From Methylosinus sp. Sm6 (GTDB lineage: Bacteria > Pseudomonadota > Alphaproteobacteria > Rhizobiales > Beijerinckiaceae), in contig NZ_JAINDZ010000006.1 in assembly GCF_019802345.1 (NCBI RefSeq), positions 62,001 through 126,000 on the forward strand: 64,000 nucleotides of DNA, given 5' to 3'. The position numbers and the translations under genes were made by a program. Position 1 is the stretch's first letter, and every line of letters starts with the position of its first letter. This document shows positions 21,624 through 31,278 of the stretch, piece after piece. The notes below the pieces were generated by a model. That model did no database searches. It had not been told where the DNA came from and saw only the letters and a list, made by a program, of their open reading frames with translations.

Positions 21624-21893
21624 ATGGAAGGCAAGACCGCAACCGAGAGAAAGCTCCCCCTTCTGACCCCCGAGCAATTCGCCCATCTCGGCGACGGAGC
21701 CATCGCCTATGTGCGGACCATGCGGTCGGAAGATGTGACGCGGCTCTATCCGCAGGCGCCTCCGATCCAGCCGGGCATCACCCTGTTCGCCCTGCTCGGC
21801 GCTGACGGCAGCCCGATCGTGCTCGCCGATACGGAAGAGGGCGCGCGGGCCAACGCCTGGGAGCACCAGCTGCAGACCGTCAGCCTCCACTGA
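21624..21893 (+). CDS. DUF1150 family protein
   Basis: The 89-residue protein matches the small DUF1150 family of Alphaproteobacteria, with LGDGAIAYVRTM and LFALLGADGSPIVLADT as core segments. In relatives it often lies beside small heat-shock protein genes; none is adjacent here. The ATG at 21624 follows a GAGGAG ribosome-binding site (21611-21616). The function is unknown. Confidence 0.8.
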   Translation: MEGKTATERKLPLLTPEQFAHLGDGAIAYVRTMRSEDVTRLYPQAPPIQPGITLFALLGADGSPIVLADTEEGARANAWEHQLQTVSLH

Positions 21894-22123
21894 AGGCTGA
21901 CGGGCGAAGCGTTGCGCCTTCAAGACGCAATTTGACCGACGTAAAGTTTGATTTTACAGTTCGGCTCGATGATCGGACGCTTGGATGCATATGCAAGTCA
22001 ATTACGATCTCGCTCGGATCCGAGCCCGCTCGGCGTCGATAAAGGTCGAGCGTCTCGCGCCGAGAGAGGCGTGAGCGAAGCGCGCCGCAGGCCGTCACGA
22101 AGCCGCCCGACGGCGCATGGCTC

Positions 22124-23530
22124 CTATCCCCCCACCACGGTCGTGAACACCTGGCCGCCACGGGCCAGCGTGATCTTCCAGTAATAGCGGCGCCCGCCGG
22201 TCGCCTGCTCCAGCTCGCGGCTCGAGCCGATCTTCTCGTCATTGATGGCGAGGATGACATCGCCCTTCTGCAGATTGAGGCGTGCGGCGACCGAATTCTG
22301 GTCGATCTCGGTCACGACCACGCCGGCCGCGACTCCCTGCACCGACAGCTCCTCGATGACCGCCGGCGACAGATTGACCACTGTCGCGCCCGCGAAGGGC
22401 GAGGAGCCCTTCACCTTCACCGGATCGCGCGGCGGCGTTTCCGGCGCCGGGGAGAGGCGCAGCGGCAGGAACACGGTCTTGCCGCCGCGCAGCACGCCGA
22501 GCGTCGCCTGGCCGCCGAGGGGCTTGGTCGCGAGGCGATAGCCGACCGCCTCCGGATCGTCCGCCGACTGGCCGTCCACCGAGACGATGACGTCGCCGCG
22601 CTTCAGCCCCGCGTCCGACGCCGGCCCCTTGGCGAAGAGGTCGGCGATCAGCGCGCCGGCCGGCCGCTCGAGGCCGAGCCCGTCGGAAATCTCCTTGGAG
22701 AGATTCTGCAGCGTGGCGCCGAGCCACGGGCGCTTCACCTGATGGCCGCCGCCCTTGGCGGCCGCCACGACGATCTTGACCATATTGACCGGAATGGCGA
22801 AGCCGATGCCGACCGAGCCGCCCGATTTGGAGAAGATCGCCGAATTAATGCCGACGACGCGCCCGTTCAGATCGACGAGCGGACCGCCTGAATTGCCGGG
22901 ATTGATGGAGGCGTCGGTCTGGATGAAGAAGCCATAGTCCGAGATGCCGACCTGGGTGCGGGCGAGCGCCGAGACGATGCCCTGCGTCACCGTCTGGCCG
23001 ACGCCGAAGGGATTGCCGATGGCGAGGGTCAGGTCGCCGACCTCGAGCGCGTCCGAATCGCCGAGCTCCATGGTCGGGAAGGCGGAGCCTTCGGTCAGCT
23101 TCAGCACGGCGAGATCGGTGCGGGGGTCGCGCAGCAGGATCTTGGCCGGAATCTCGCGCTTGTCGGCGAGCGACACCTTCACATCGGTCATCCCCTCGAT
23201 GACGTGATTATTGGTGACGACGATTCCGCTCGGATCGACGATGACGCCGGAGCCGAGCGATTGCGCGGTCGGGCCGCGCGGCCCGCCGCCGCCCTCGCCG
23301 AAGAAGCGGCGGAAGATCGGATCATCGAAGAAAGGATTGGCCGGCCGCTGCTCGATGCGCGTCGCAAACACATTGACGACCGCCGGCGTCGCCTTTTTGA
23401 CGATCGGCGAGAAGGAGAGCACCGCGTCCGCATGCGACTGGGGAATGACGCGCGGCTGCTGCGCCAGCGCCGCCGAGCCGAGCGCGCAAACGAAAGCCGC
23501 CGCAATGAGTTGACGCCAGAAAAGTCGCAT
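22124..23530 (-). CDS. Do-family periplasmic serine protease (DegP/DegQ-like)
   Basis: The 468-residue protein has a signal peptide (1-22, ending AALAQ), a trypsin-like domain with the triad His in TNNHVIEG, Asp in RTDLAVLKL and Ser in NPGNSGGPL, and two C-terminal PDZ domains (about 260-350 and 375-465). Members degrade or chaperone misfolded envelope proteins. The start at MRLFWRQ is chosen because it begins the signal peptide; the frame extends upstream to 23740 through non-homologous sequence that overlaps the neighbouring gene. That neighbour lies on the same strand, 74 bases upstream. Confidence 0.94.
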   Translation of the reverse strand: MRLFWRQLIAAAFVCALGSAALAQQPRVIPQSHADAVLSFSPIVKKATPAVVNVFATRIEQRPANPFFDDPIFRRFFGEGGGGPRGPTAQSLGSGVIVDPSGIVVTNNHVIEGMTDVKVSLADKREIPAKILLRDPRTDLAVLKLTEGSAFPTMELGDSDALEVGDLTLAIGNPFGVGQTVTQGIVSALARTQVGISDYGFFIQTDASINPGNSGGPLVDLNGRVVGINSAIFSKSGGSVGIGFAIPVNMVKIVVAAAKGGGHQVKRPWLGATLQNLSKEISDGLGLERPAGALIADLFAKGPASDAGLKRGDVIVSVDGQSADDPEAVGYRLATKPLGGQATLGVLRGGKTVFLPLRLSPAPETPPRDPVKVKGSSPFAGATVVNLSPAVIEELSVQGVAAGVVVTEIDQNSVAARLNLQKGDVILAINDEKIGSSRELEQATGGRRYYWKITLARGGQVFTTVVGG

Positions 23531-23604
23531 TCGCCGATCCTCTCGGGGTAGATTCGCCGCGCGCATATTAGCGCGAAAAGCGACCGCCTCGTGGAATTCG
23601 GCGC

Positions 23605-24276
23605 TCAGAACCGGCGGGCCGTGTAGACCACATGCAACGGATCGCCTGCGACGCCGCGCGCAGCGATTTCCTGCGCGCGCCACGCCCATCCGGCCGCGTC
23701 GAGCGCCGCTTCGAAATTGGGCGAGGGATCGGCGGACCATACGGCCAGCACGCCTTCCGTCGTGAGCGCGGATCGCAGCCGCGCGAGCCCCTCGGGCGAA
23801 TAGAGCCCGCCATTGGCCGCGCAGCAGAGCGCGTCCGGTCCATTGTCGACGTCGAGAAGCACGGCGTCGAAGCGGCGGTCGGCGGAGGCGATCAGCGCGG
23901 CGATGTCGCCGATGCGCAGAGTGACGCGCGGATCGTCGAGGGGGCGGCCGGCGAGCAGGGCCAGCGGGCCGCGGTTCCAGGCGACGATCTCGGGCAGCAG
24001 CTCGCAGACCGTCACGCGCGACTCCGGCGGGGCGGCGTGCAGCGCGGCGCGCAGGGTGAAGCCGAGGCCGAGGCCGCCGACGAGGATGCGCGGCGCCGGC
24101 GCGCGCAGCTCCTCGAGCGCCAGCTGCGCCAGCGCTTCCTCCGAGCGATGCGCGCGATTGGACATGAGATCATAGCCGTTGCAGCGGATCTCGAAGATTC
24201 CTGCGCGGCGGCGCAGGATCAGCTCGTCGCCCGCCGCCGTGCGGGCTCTGGCCAGCTCCTCCCAGCTCTCAGTCAT
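23605..24276 (-). CDS. Spermidine-synthase-like methyltransferase-fold protein
   Basis: The 223-residue protein has the spermine/spermidine synthase-type Rossmann fold. LVGGLGLGFTLRAAL (about 65-79) is the nucleotide-binding glycine loop, VCELLPEIVAWN holds the acidic residue that ends strand 2, and DAVLLDVDNGPDAL is the catalytic-region loop. It is shorter than true SpeE and lacks an SpeD partner, so polyamine synthesis is not assured. It probably shares a transcript with the protease downstream. Confidence 0.7.
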   Translation of the reverse strand: MTESWEELARARTAAGDELILRRRAGIFEIRCNGYDLMSNRAHRSEEALAQLALEELRAPAPRILVGGLGLGFTLRAALHAAPPESRVTVCELLPEIVAWNRGPLALLAGRPLDDPRVTLRIGDIAALIASADRRFDAVLLDVDNGPDALCCAANGGLYSPEGLARLRSALTTEGVLAVWSADPSPNFEAALDAAGWAWRAQEIAARGVAGDPLHVVYTARRF

Positions 24277-24468
24277 CCGTTCCGCCTCGCTCTGCGGCGC
24301 CGCGGCGCCTTGACGGAAGCCACGGGAGCGCGCATGTTAACGCCATGCTACGCACGCTCCGCTCCCGCCTTTGTCGGATCATTATCAGCTAGCGAAATCG
24401 CTGGCCGGAGCCGTCACGTCTCTCTTCGACACAAATGACGCCCCGGGCCGGCAGGCCGAGGGGAAATC

Positions 24469-25833
24469 ATGTCGTCCGACGCTCCCGTTTTGAAGCTCTA
24501 CAACACGCTGACGCGCGTCAGGGAAGAGTTCCGGCCGCTCGATCCGGCCCATGTGCGCATGTATGTCTGCGGGCCGACCGTCTATGACTACGCCCATATC
24601 GGCAACGCAAGGCCGCTGATCGTCTTCGACGTGCTGTTCCGGCTGCTGCGCCATCTCTATGGCGCGGAGCATGTGACCTATGTCCGCAACATCACCGACG
24701 TCGACGACAAGATCAACGCCCGCGCCGCCGAGCGCGGCATTTCGATCCGCGAGCTGACCGAGGGCACCAACGCCGTCTTCCAGGCCGATGTGGCCGCGCT
24801 CGGCTGCCTGCCGCCCAGCGTGCAGCCGCGCGCGACAGAACATATCGCCGAGATGATCGCCATCGTCGAGCGGCTGATCGCCTCCGGCCATGCCTATGCC
24901 GCCGACGGCCATGTGCTGTTCGACGTGCCGTCCATGGCCGATTACGGCCGGCTGTCCCGCCGCCCGCTCGACGAGATGATCGCCGGCGCGCGCGTCGACG
25001 TCGCGCCCTATAAGCGCGGCGACATGGATTTCGTGCTGTGGAAGCCGTCCAAGGACAGCGAGCCCGGCTGGGAGTCGCCCTGGGGGCGCGGGCGGCCGGG
25101 CTGGCACCTCGAATGCTCGGCGATGTCGTGGAAGCATCTCGGCGAGACTTTTGACATTCACGGCGGCGGAATCGACCTCGTCTTCCCGCATCACGAGAAC
25201 GAGATCGCGCAGACGCGCTGCGCCTTCGGCCATGAGGCGATGGCGAATTACTGGATGCACAATGGCTTCCTGCAGGTCGAGGGCGAAAAAATGTCCAAGA
25301 GCCTGGGGAATTTCGTGACCATTCACGAATTGCTGCACACGGAGAATTTCGGCGGACGCAAATGGCCGGGCGAGGCGCTGCGCCTGGCGATGCTGCGGAC
25401 GCATTATCGCCAGCCGATCGATTTTACCGTGAAGGCGCTGGAGGAGGCGGAGGCGAGCCTGCGCAGATGGAGCGCGCAAGCGGGCGAGGCGTCCGCCGAG
25501 CCGGGCGTCTCCGGCGATGTGCTGAACGCGCTCGCCGACGATCTCAACACGCCGCTGGCGCTCGCCACGCTGCACGAACTGGATGGCGCCGCTCTGAGCG
25601 GCGCGTTGAAGCTGCTCGGCGTCGATCTTCGCGCTTATGTGCGCTGGGTGGAGGCGCAGACGCGGGAGGCCGTCGATGTGGCGAAAGTCTCAGCATTGAT
25701 CGAGAGCCGCCTCGCCGCCCGCGCGGCGAAAAACTGGGCCGAGTCCGACCGTATCCGCGACGAACTCGCCGCGATGGGCGTCGCGCTGAAGGACAATAAG
25801 GACGGCACGACGACATGGGAGGTGAAGCGGTGA
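24469..25833 (+). CDS. cysS: Cysteinyl-tRNA synthetase
   Basis: The 454-residue class I synthetase charges tRNA-Cys. It has the HIGN motif (43-46) within [16 protein letters not shown], zinc ligands in CGPT, HLECSAM and HHENE, and the KMSKS loop near residue 275. The C-terminal anticodon-binding region is complete, ending [19 protein letters not shown] precedes the ATG. It is divergent from the spermidine-synthase-like gene. Confidence 0.97.
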   Translation: MSSDAPVLKLYNTLTRVREEFRPLDPAHVRMYVCGPTVYDYAHIGNARPLIVFDVLFRLLRHLYGAEHVTYVRNITDVDDKINARAAERGISIRELTEGTNAVFQADVAALGCLPPSVQPRATEHIAEMIAIVERLIASGHAYAADGHVLFDVPSMADYGRLSRRPLDEMIAGARVDVAPYKRGDMDFVLWKPSKDSEPGWESPWGRGRPGWHLECSAMSWKHLGETFDIHGGGIDLVFPHHENEIAQTRCAFGHEAMANYWMHNGFLQVEGEKMSKSLGNFVTIHELLHTENFGGRKWPGEALRLAMLRTHYRQPIDFTVKALEEAEASLRRWSAQAGEASAEPGVSGDVLNALADDLNTPLALATLHELDGAALSGALKLLGVDLRAYVRWVEAQTREAVDVAKVSALIESRLAARAAKNWAESDRIRDELAAMGVALKDNKDGTTTWEVKR

Positions 25834-25862
25834 GCGCCGCCCCCTGCTCCAGCGCGCGCAAA

Positions 25863-25995
25863 CCCTCTCCCATAGGGAGAGGGTGGCCGCGAAGCGGCCG
25901 GGTGAGGGGCTACGGCGCCGGGAGCTTTGGCGGAGAGCGGGGTTCCCCTCATCCGACCCCGCTTCGCGGGGCCACCTTCTCCTCAGGGGAGAAGG
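25863..25995. repeat. Palindromic repeat family B, copy 2
   Basis: A hairpin CCCTCTCCC-ATA-GGGAGAGGG is followed by GGCCGCGAAGCGGCC, a spacer, GACCCCGCTTCGCGGGGCC and CCTTCTCCTCAGGGGAGAAGG. This is the long form of the family, with four successive palindromes, like the copy inside ccmH. Confidence 0.75.
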
Positions 25996-26018
25996 AGTCG
26001 CGCTCCACCACTCGGAAT

Positions 26019-26236
26019 CTAGTTCAGGCGCGGAAAAGGGCGCCTCGGCGCGCGGCAGCGGGCGATGTCCGCGGCGCGGCGGATTTCCTGCAGCACCCAG
26101 TCGAGCCGCTCCTTCACCTCGTCATTGGTGAAACGCAACTCCAAAAACCCGTGGCCCGCAGCTCACGCCACAACAGCGCTTCTGCAGGCGTGCTCGTGGC
26201 GCGCAATCGCCGCGCAAATGGCGTGAGCTTGGACAT
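26019..26236 (-). pseudogene. DUF559 endonuclease-like gene, internally deleted
   Basis: The minus strand begins MSKLTPFARRLRATSTPAEA and LLWRELRATG, the typical N-terminus of DUF559 (very-short-patch-repair-like) proteins. It then jumps, with a one-base frame change at GGGTTTTTGG, to GFLELRFTNDEVKERLDWVL and QEI, the typical C-terminus. The central part of about 60 residues, with the conserved nuclease residues, is missing. The product would be non-functional. Recognition of both ends is by eye and is convincing because order and orientation are right. Confidence 0.8.
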
Positions 26237-26297
26237 CAACGCGAGCTTCCTGCCGGATCGCATAACAATCAAGCGTCGCAACCGCGAGGAGACGTCC

Positions 26298-26432
26298 ATG
26301 CCTGAAATCGACTGGCGCAAATACCTCCCCTTCCCTGGGCATTGGGCGTCGTACCTCCTGTTCAAGCTCGTCATCCTCGCTTTGGCCGCGGCCTTCGCCT
26401 GGCATGTGCTGAGCGCGCTCGAGGTGATCTGA
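26298..26432 (+). CDS. 44-residue single-pass membrane protein
   Basis: The product is MPEIDWRKYLPFPGHW followed by a hydrophobic helix (about residues 17-40) and a short tail. A GAGGAG ribosome-binding site (26286-26291) supports the ATG. Its stop overlaps the start of the acetyltransferase gene (TGATG), so the two are coupled. Function unknown. Confidence 0.65.
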   Translation: MPEIDWRKYLPFPGHWASYLLFKLVILALAAAFAWHVLSALEVI

Positions 26433-26935
26433 TGGCCCGCGCCGCGCCCCCTGCGGGCCTGCGTCCTTTTCTGCCGGCCGACGCGCCGGCGCTGGCGACT
26501 ATTTTTCGCGAGAGCGTCGAGACGCTCGCCGCCGACGATTATGACGAGGATCAGCGCGCCGCCTGGGCCGCCGCGGCGGATGACGAAGCGGCCTTCGCCC
26601 AAAAGCTCGCCGGCGCGCTGACCATCATCGCCTCGCTCGACGGCGAGATCGCGGGCTTCGCCTCGCTGCGTGACGGGACGCTGCTCGACATGCTGTATGT
26701 GCATCCGCGCGCGGCGCGGCGCGGCGTCGGCTCCGCGCTCATAGATGCGCTCGAGAAGCTCGCGCGCGGCCGCGGCGCGCGCGAGATCAGCGTCGACGCC
26801 TCCGACGCCGCGCGCGATTTCTTTGCCGCGCGCGGATATATTCCCCACCAACGAAACCTGCGCGAGCTGCGCGGCGAATGGCTCGGCGCCACGACGATGA
26901 AGAAGACGCTGGACGAAAAGGCGCAGCAGCGATGA
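26432..26935 (+). CDS. GNAT-family N-acetyltransferase
   Basis: The 167-residue protein has the GNAT fold. MLYVHPRAARRGVGSALIDAL (split, about 90-110) is the acetyl-CoA pyrophosphate-binding motif A, and the C-terminal ARDFFAARGYIPHQRN is motif B. The substrate is unknown. It is coupled on both sides: its ATG overlaps the stop of the 44-residue protein, and its stop overlaps the cimA ATG. That could reflect a role near branched-chain amino-acid metabolism, but it is not evidence of one. Confidence 0.85.
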   Translation: MARAAPPAGLRPFLPADAPALATIFRESVETLAADDYDEDQRAAWAAAADDEAAFAQKLAGALTIIASLDGEIAGFASLRDGTLLDMLYVHPRAARRGVGSALIDALEKLARGRGAREISVDASDAARDFFAARGYIPHQRNLRELRGEWLGATTMKKTLDEKAQQR

Positions 26936-28527
26936 CGCGGGAACGGCTGACGATCTTCGATACGACCTTGCGTGACGGCGCGCAGACGACAGGCGTCGAT
27001 TTCTCGCTCGCCGACAAGCGTCAGATCGCCGCTCTGCTCGACGATCTCGGCGTCGATTATATCGAAGGCGGCTATCCCGGCGCCAATCCGCTCGACACGG
27101 AATTTTTCGCGAAGCGTCCGCAGCTCAAAGCGCGCTTCGCCGCCTTCGGCATGACGCGCCGCCAGGGCCGCTCGGCCGGCAATGACCCCGGAGTCGCCGC
27201 GCTGCTCGACGCCGATTGCGATTGCGTCACCTTCGTCGCCAAGGCCTGGGATTATCAAGTGCGCGTCGCGCTGCGCTCGACGCTCGACGATAATCTCGAC
27301 GGTATTCGCCAATCGGTCGCCGCCGCTGTGGCGCGCGGCAAGGAAGCGCTCGTCGACTGCGAGCATTTCTTCGACGGCTACAAGGACAATCGCGACTATG
27401 CTATTCGCTGCGCCATCGCCGCGCATGAGGCGGGCGCGAGATGGATCGTTCTCTGCGACACCAATGGCGGCTCGCTGCCGCACGAAGTGGAGCGCATCGT
27501 CGCGGAAGTGGCGCGCGTCATTCCGGGCGATCGGCTCGGCATTCATGCGCATGACGACACCGGACAGGCGGTCGCCGTCTCGCTCGCCGCGGTGCGCGGC
27601 GGCGTGCGCCAGGTGCAGGGCGCGCTGAATGGATTGGGCGAGCGCTGCGGCAACGCCAATCTGACGACCATCATCGCCACTCTGCTGCTGAAGGAGGAGT
27701 TTTCCGAGCGCTTCGAGATCGGCGTGACGCGCGAGAGCCTCACGGGCCTGACGCGCGCGAGCCATGCGCTCGATGAATTGCTGAACCGCGCGCCGAACCG
27801 TCACGCGCCCTATGTCGGCGCCGGCGCCTTCGCCACCAAGGCCGGCATTCACGCCTCCGCCGTGCTGACCGATCCGCGCACTTACGAGCATGTGCCGCCT
27901 TCGAGCGTCGGCAATCAGCGCCGCGTGCTGGTGTCCGATCAGGCGGGAAAATCCAACATCGTCGCCGAGCTCGAGCGTCTCGGCGTCCCGATGCGCAAGG
28001 ATGATCCTCGTCTTTCGCGGCTGCTCGAGGAAGTAAAGGAGAAGGAGGCGCAAGGATACGCCTATGAGGGCGCCGACGCGTCGTTCTTTCTGCTGGCCAA
28101 GCGCGTGCTCGGCGAGCTGCCGCATTATTTCGACATCGAGCGCTACAGCGTCGCGGTCGATCGCCGCTTCGGCGCGATCGGCGCCTCCGACGACGCCGGC
28201 GCCGAGGCGATCGTGAAGCTGCGCATCGACGGACGTTCGACGATCTCGGCAGCCGAGGGCAATGGCCCGATCAATGCGCTCGACGTCGCGCTGCGCAAGG
28301 ATCTCGGCAAATATCAAACCTTCATCGAGGATGTGAAGCTCGTCGATTATCGCGTGCGCGTGTTTCAGGGCGGCACGGATGCGGTGACGCGCGTGCTGGT
28401 CGAATGCGCCGACGCCAAGGGCGAGATCTGGTCGACGGTCGGCGTCTCGCCCAATGTCGTCGACGCCTCCTTCGAGGCGCTGGTCGACGCCATCATTTAT
28501 AAGCTCGTGACATCGGGCGCGACATAG
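26932..28527 (+). CDS. cimA: (R)-citramalate synthase
   Basis: The 531-residue enzyme condenses pyruvate and acetyl-CoA to citramalate, feeding isoleucine synthesis without threonine. The N-terminal TIM barrel has FDTTLRDGAQTTGVDFS (catalytic Arg-Asp), IHAHDDTGQAV (metal-binding histidines) and LNGLGERCGNANL. The C-terminal regulatory domain (about 400-531) is complete. FDTTLRDGAQT and the length point to the CimA branch rather than LeuA or homocitrate synthase, though these are homologous. Translationally coupled to the GNAT gene (ATGA). Confidence 0.9.
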   Translation: MTRERLTIFDTTLRDGAQTTGVDFSLADKRQIAALLDDLGVDYIEGGYPGANPLDTEFFAKRPQLKARFAAFGMTRRQGRSAGNDPGVAALLDADCDCVTFVAKAWDYQVRVALRSTLDDNLDGIRQSVAAAVARGKEALVDCEHFFDGYKDNRDYAIRCAIAAHEAGARWIVLCDTNGGSLPHEVERIVAEVARVIPGDRLGIHAHDDTGQAVAVSLAAVRGGVRQVQGALNGLGERCGNANLTTIIATLLLKEEFSERFEIGVTRESLTGLTRASHALDELLNRAPNRHAPYVGAGAFATKAGIHASAVLTDPRTYEHVPPSSVGNQRRVLVSDQAGKSNIVAELERLGVPMRKDDPRLSRLLEEVKEKEAQGYAYEGADASFFLLAKRVLGELPHYFDIERYSVAVDRRFGAIGASDDAGAEAIVKLRIDGRSTISAAEGNGPINALDVALRKDLGKYQTFIEDVKLVDYRVRVFQGGTDAVTRVLVECADAKGEIWSTVGVSPNVVDASFEALVDAIIYKLVTSGAT

Positions 28528-28536
28528 AAGCTGCGT

Positions 28537-28562
28537 CCCTTCTCCCACGAGTGGGAGAAGGG
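28537..28562. repeat. Family B hairpin, short copy
   Basis: A perfect 12-base stem, CCCTTCTCCCAC / GTGGGAGAAGGG, with a GA centre lies between the convergent cimA and LOG genes. It could serve as a terminator structure for either, though without a clear U-tract. Confidence 0.75.
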
Positions 28563-28574
28563 AACGCCCTTCTT

Positions 28575-29180
28575 TCAAAAATGCTGCTCGATGTCTTGCG
28601 CTTCGCCTTCCTGCGGCGGCGTGTGAACGGCGCGCAGCATCGGAATCACATCCTCGATGCGCTCGGCCACCAGATAGCGCACCTCATAGCCCGGACGAAT
28701 GAAGCCGGCGTTGTGCATATGCGCGAACAGCAACAGGAGCGGCTTCCAGAAGCCGCCGATGTCGGCGATGACGAGCGGCTTGCTGTGGCGACCGAGCTGG
28801 ATCCAGGTCAATTGCTCGGTCAGCTCCTCGAGCGTGCCGATGCCGCCCGGCAGCGCCACGAAAGCGTCGGATTTCTCGAACATCAGCCGCTTGCGCGTAT
28901 GCATGTCGGGAACGACCTGCAGCTCGGTGACGGTCGGCAGCGCGATCTCGCGCTCATCGAGAAAGCCGGGAATAATTCCGGTGACGCGCGCCCCATTGGC
29001 GAGCGCCGCGCCGGCGACGACGCCCATCAGCCCGCAAGAGCCGCCGCCGAAGACGAGCTCCATTCTCTCGCGCGCGATCGCCGCGCCGAGCGCTTCGGCC
29101 GCCTGCGTGAAAATCGGATCATCGCCCGCGGATGAGCCGCAATAAACGCAAATGCGCTCGATCTTCCGACTATCGTTCAT
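28575..29180 (-). CDS. LOG-family protein (Rossman fold, TIGR00730)
   Basis: The 201-residue protein has the LOG signature: VYCGSSAG (12-19), FGGGSCGLMG (44-53) and PGGIGTLEEL (111-120). Family members are nucleotide 5'-monophosphate phosphoribohydrolases that release free bases, including cytokinin-type adenines. The ATG at 29180 gives the normal family length; the longer frame upstream overlaps the ABC transporter leader. Confidence 0.88.
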   Translation of the reverse strand: MNDSRKIERICVYCGSSAGDDPIFTQAAEALGAAIARERMELVFGGGSCGLMGVVAGAALANGARVTGIIPGFLDEREIALPTVTELQVVPDMHTRKRLMFEKSDAFVALPGGIGTLEELTEQLTWIQLGRHSKPLVIADIGGFWKPLLLLFAHMHNAGFIRPGYEVRYLVAERIEDVIPMLRAVHTPPQEGEAQDIEQHF

Positions 29181-29330
29181 ATGATGTTGATGGCGTGCGG
29201 GCGCGCTCGCGTCAAGGCCCGCGCGCGCCTCCCGGCCGCGCGCCGCTGCGCGCGGCGCTATTGGAGCGACCGTGCGTTCTCCCCGCAAAGCTCTTATATG
29301 AACATTGGACGTCATGGAGGCGGCTCCTGC

Positions 29331-31253
29331 ATGAGGGGACGGGAACGAGTGATGCGACAGGTCGAGCAAGACGACGCGGAAGCTTCGGTACATGGGGCGG
29401 TCGAGGCGATCGAAAAGCCTTTCGGCGACGTTTCCGCGCTCGCGACGATCCGCGGTCTGTGGCCCTATATCTGGCCGAAGGGGCGGCGCGATCTGGAGCG
29501 GCGCATTTTCTACGCGCTGATTCTGCTGATCGTCGGCAAATTGGTGAACATGGCCGTTCCCTTCGCCTTCAAATGGGCGGCCGATTCATTGACGCTGGAC
29601 GACGCCGCGCCCGTGCTGCTCGGCGCCATGGCCTTCACTCTGCTCTACGGCGTGCTGCGCACGCTCTATGCGTTTCTGACGCAGGCGCGCGACGCTCTGT
29701 TCGCGGCGGTGGCGATGCATGCGGTGCGCAGGCTCGCCGACCACGTCTTCGTGCATATGCATCAACTCTCGCTGCGCTTCCACATCTCGCGCAAGACCGG
29801 GGGGTTGACGCGCGTGCTCGAGCGTGGCCGCAACGCGATCGAGACGCTGACGCGACTGGTGATGTCGACCGCGGTTCCCACCGTCATCGAATTCGTTCTG
29901 GTGCTCGGCGTGCTCGTCGCGCAGTTCGATCTCGCTTATGCTCTCGTCGCGACGCTGACGATCATCGCCTTTCTCGCCTACACGCTCGTCGCCACCAATT
30001 GGCGGATCGCCATTCGCCGCGCGATGAACGAGAGCGACGTCGACGCCAATGTGAAGGCGATCGACAGCCTGCTCAATTACGAGACGGTGAAATATTTCGG
30101 CGCCGAGCGGCGCGAGGCGGAACGTTATGACAAATCCATGGCGCTCTACGAGGGCGCAAGCGTCAAATCCTATATCTCGCTCGCCGTGCTCAACGCCGGC
30201 CAGGCGCTCATCTACACGGCGGGCCTCACCATCATCATGGTCATGTGCGCCTATGGCGTGAAATCGGGACGCAACAGCGTCGGCGATTTCGTGCTGGTCA
30301 ACGCGATGATGATCCAGCTCTATCAGCCGCTCAATTTCATGGGGACGCTCTATCGCGAGACGCGGCAGGCGATCGTCGATATCGAGACGATGTTCGCCAT
30401 TCTCTCCGAGCAGCCGGAGATCGCCGATCGTCCGGACGCGCGCGATCTGTCCGTCGGCGCGGGGCGCGTCGTCTTCGACAATGTCGCTTTCGCCTATGAT
30501 CCGCAGCGGCCGATCCTGCGCGGCGTCTCCTTCGAGGCGCCGCCCGGCGCGACCATCGCCATCGTCGGCCCCTCGGGCGCCGGCAAATCGACGATCTCGC
30601 GTCTTTTGTTCCGCTTCTACGAGCCGCAATCGGGCCGCATTCTCATCGATGGGCAGGATATTTCCGCCGTCACGCAGCGCAGCCTGCGCGACGCCATCGG
30701 CATGGTGCCGCAGGATACGGTGCTGTTCAACGACACCATCGCCTATAATATTCGCTATGGCCGCTGGGACGCGAGCATGCGGGAGGTGCGCGAGGCGGCG
30801 CGGCTCGCGCAGATCGACGATTTCATCCGCCGCGCGCCGGGCGGCTATGAGGCGCAGGTCGGCGAGCGCGGGCTGAAGCTCTCGGGCGGCGAGAAGCAGC
30901 GCGTCGCCATCGCCCGCACGATTTTGAAGGGACCGCCGATCCTCATCCTGGACGAGGCGACGTCGGCGCTGGACAGCTTCACCGAGCACGAGATTCAGGA
31001 GGCGCTCACGCGCGTCTCGCGCGGCCGCACCACGATCGTCATCGCCCATCGCTTGTCGACCGTGGTGGATGCGGACGAAATTCTGTTCCTCGATCAGGGC
31101 CGCATCGTCGAGCGCGGCCCGCATCGGCAATTGCTGGCGCGCGGCGGCGCCTATGCGGCGATGTGGAGCCGCCAGCGCGAAGCCGACGCCGCCGAGCGCG
31201 CGCTGCGTCGCGCCGACCAGGGGGAGCGGGAGGCGGAGGAGGCCGCGACCTGA
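29331..31253 (+). CDS. Atm1/HMT1-type ABC exporter, fused permease-ATPase
   Basis: The half-transporter has about 640 residues: six membrane helices, then an ATPase domain with Walker A GPSGAGKST, signature LSGGEKQRVAIARTIL, Walker B ILILDEATSALDS and H-loop IAHRLST. The sequence resembles the Atm1/HMT1 group, which export glutathione-linked sulfur or metal conjugates for Fe-S and heavy-metal homeostasis; the substrate here is inferred. The start is uncertain: 29331 is preferred for its GGAGG site (29316-29320), with 29298 and 29352 as alternatives. The first 60 codons of the longest frame look non-coding. Confidence 0.88.
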   Translation: MRGRERVMRQVEQDDAEASVHGAVEAIEKPFGDVSALATIRGLWPYIWPKGRRDLERRIFYALILLIVGKLVNMAVPFAFKWAADSLTLDDAAPVLLGAMAFTLLYGVLRTLYAFLTQARDALFAAVAMHAVRRLADHVFVHMHQLSLRFHISRKTGGLTRVLERGRNAIETLTRLVMSTAVPTVIEFVLVLGVLVAQFDLAYALVATLTIIAFLAYTLVATNWRIAIRRAMNESDVDANVKAIDSLLNYETVKYFGAERREAERYDKSMALYEGASVKSYISLAVLNAGQALIYTAGLTIIMVMCAYGVKSGRNSVGDFVLVNAMMIQLYQPLNFMGTLYRETRQAIVDIETMFAILSEQPEIADRPDARDLSVGAGRVVFDNVAFAYDPQRPILRGVSFEAPPGATIAIVGPSGAGKSTISRLLFRFYEPQSGRILIDGQDISAVTQRSLRDAIGMVPQDTVLFNDTIAYNIRYGRWDASMREVREAARLAQIDDFIRRAPGGYEAQVGERGLKLSGGEKQRVAIARTILKGPPILILDEATSALDSFTEHEIQEALTRVSRGRTTIVIAHRLSTVVDADEILFLDQGRIVERGPHRQLLARGGAYAAMWSRQREADAAERALRRADQGEREAEEAAT

Positions 31254-31278
31254 GCCCTGTCGGGGAGCCGACGCGCTT

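Larger units (their letters stand above)
25834..26297. other. Degenerate region after cysS: repeat plus broken gene
   Basis: These 464 bases carry no intact gene. They hold a family B repeat (25863-25995) followed by the DUF559 pseudogene on the minus strand (26019-26236). A plus-strand frame opens across the region but reads through both and is not credible upstream of 26298. Confidence 0.7.
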
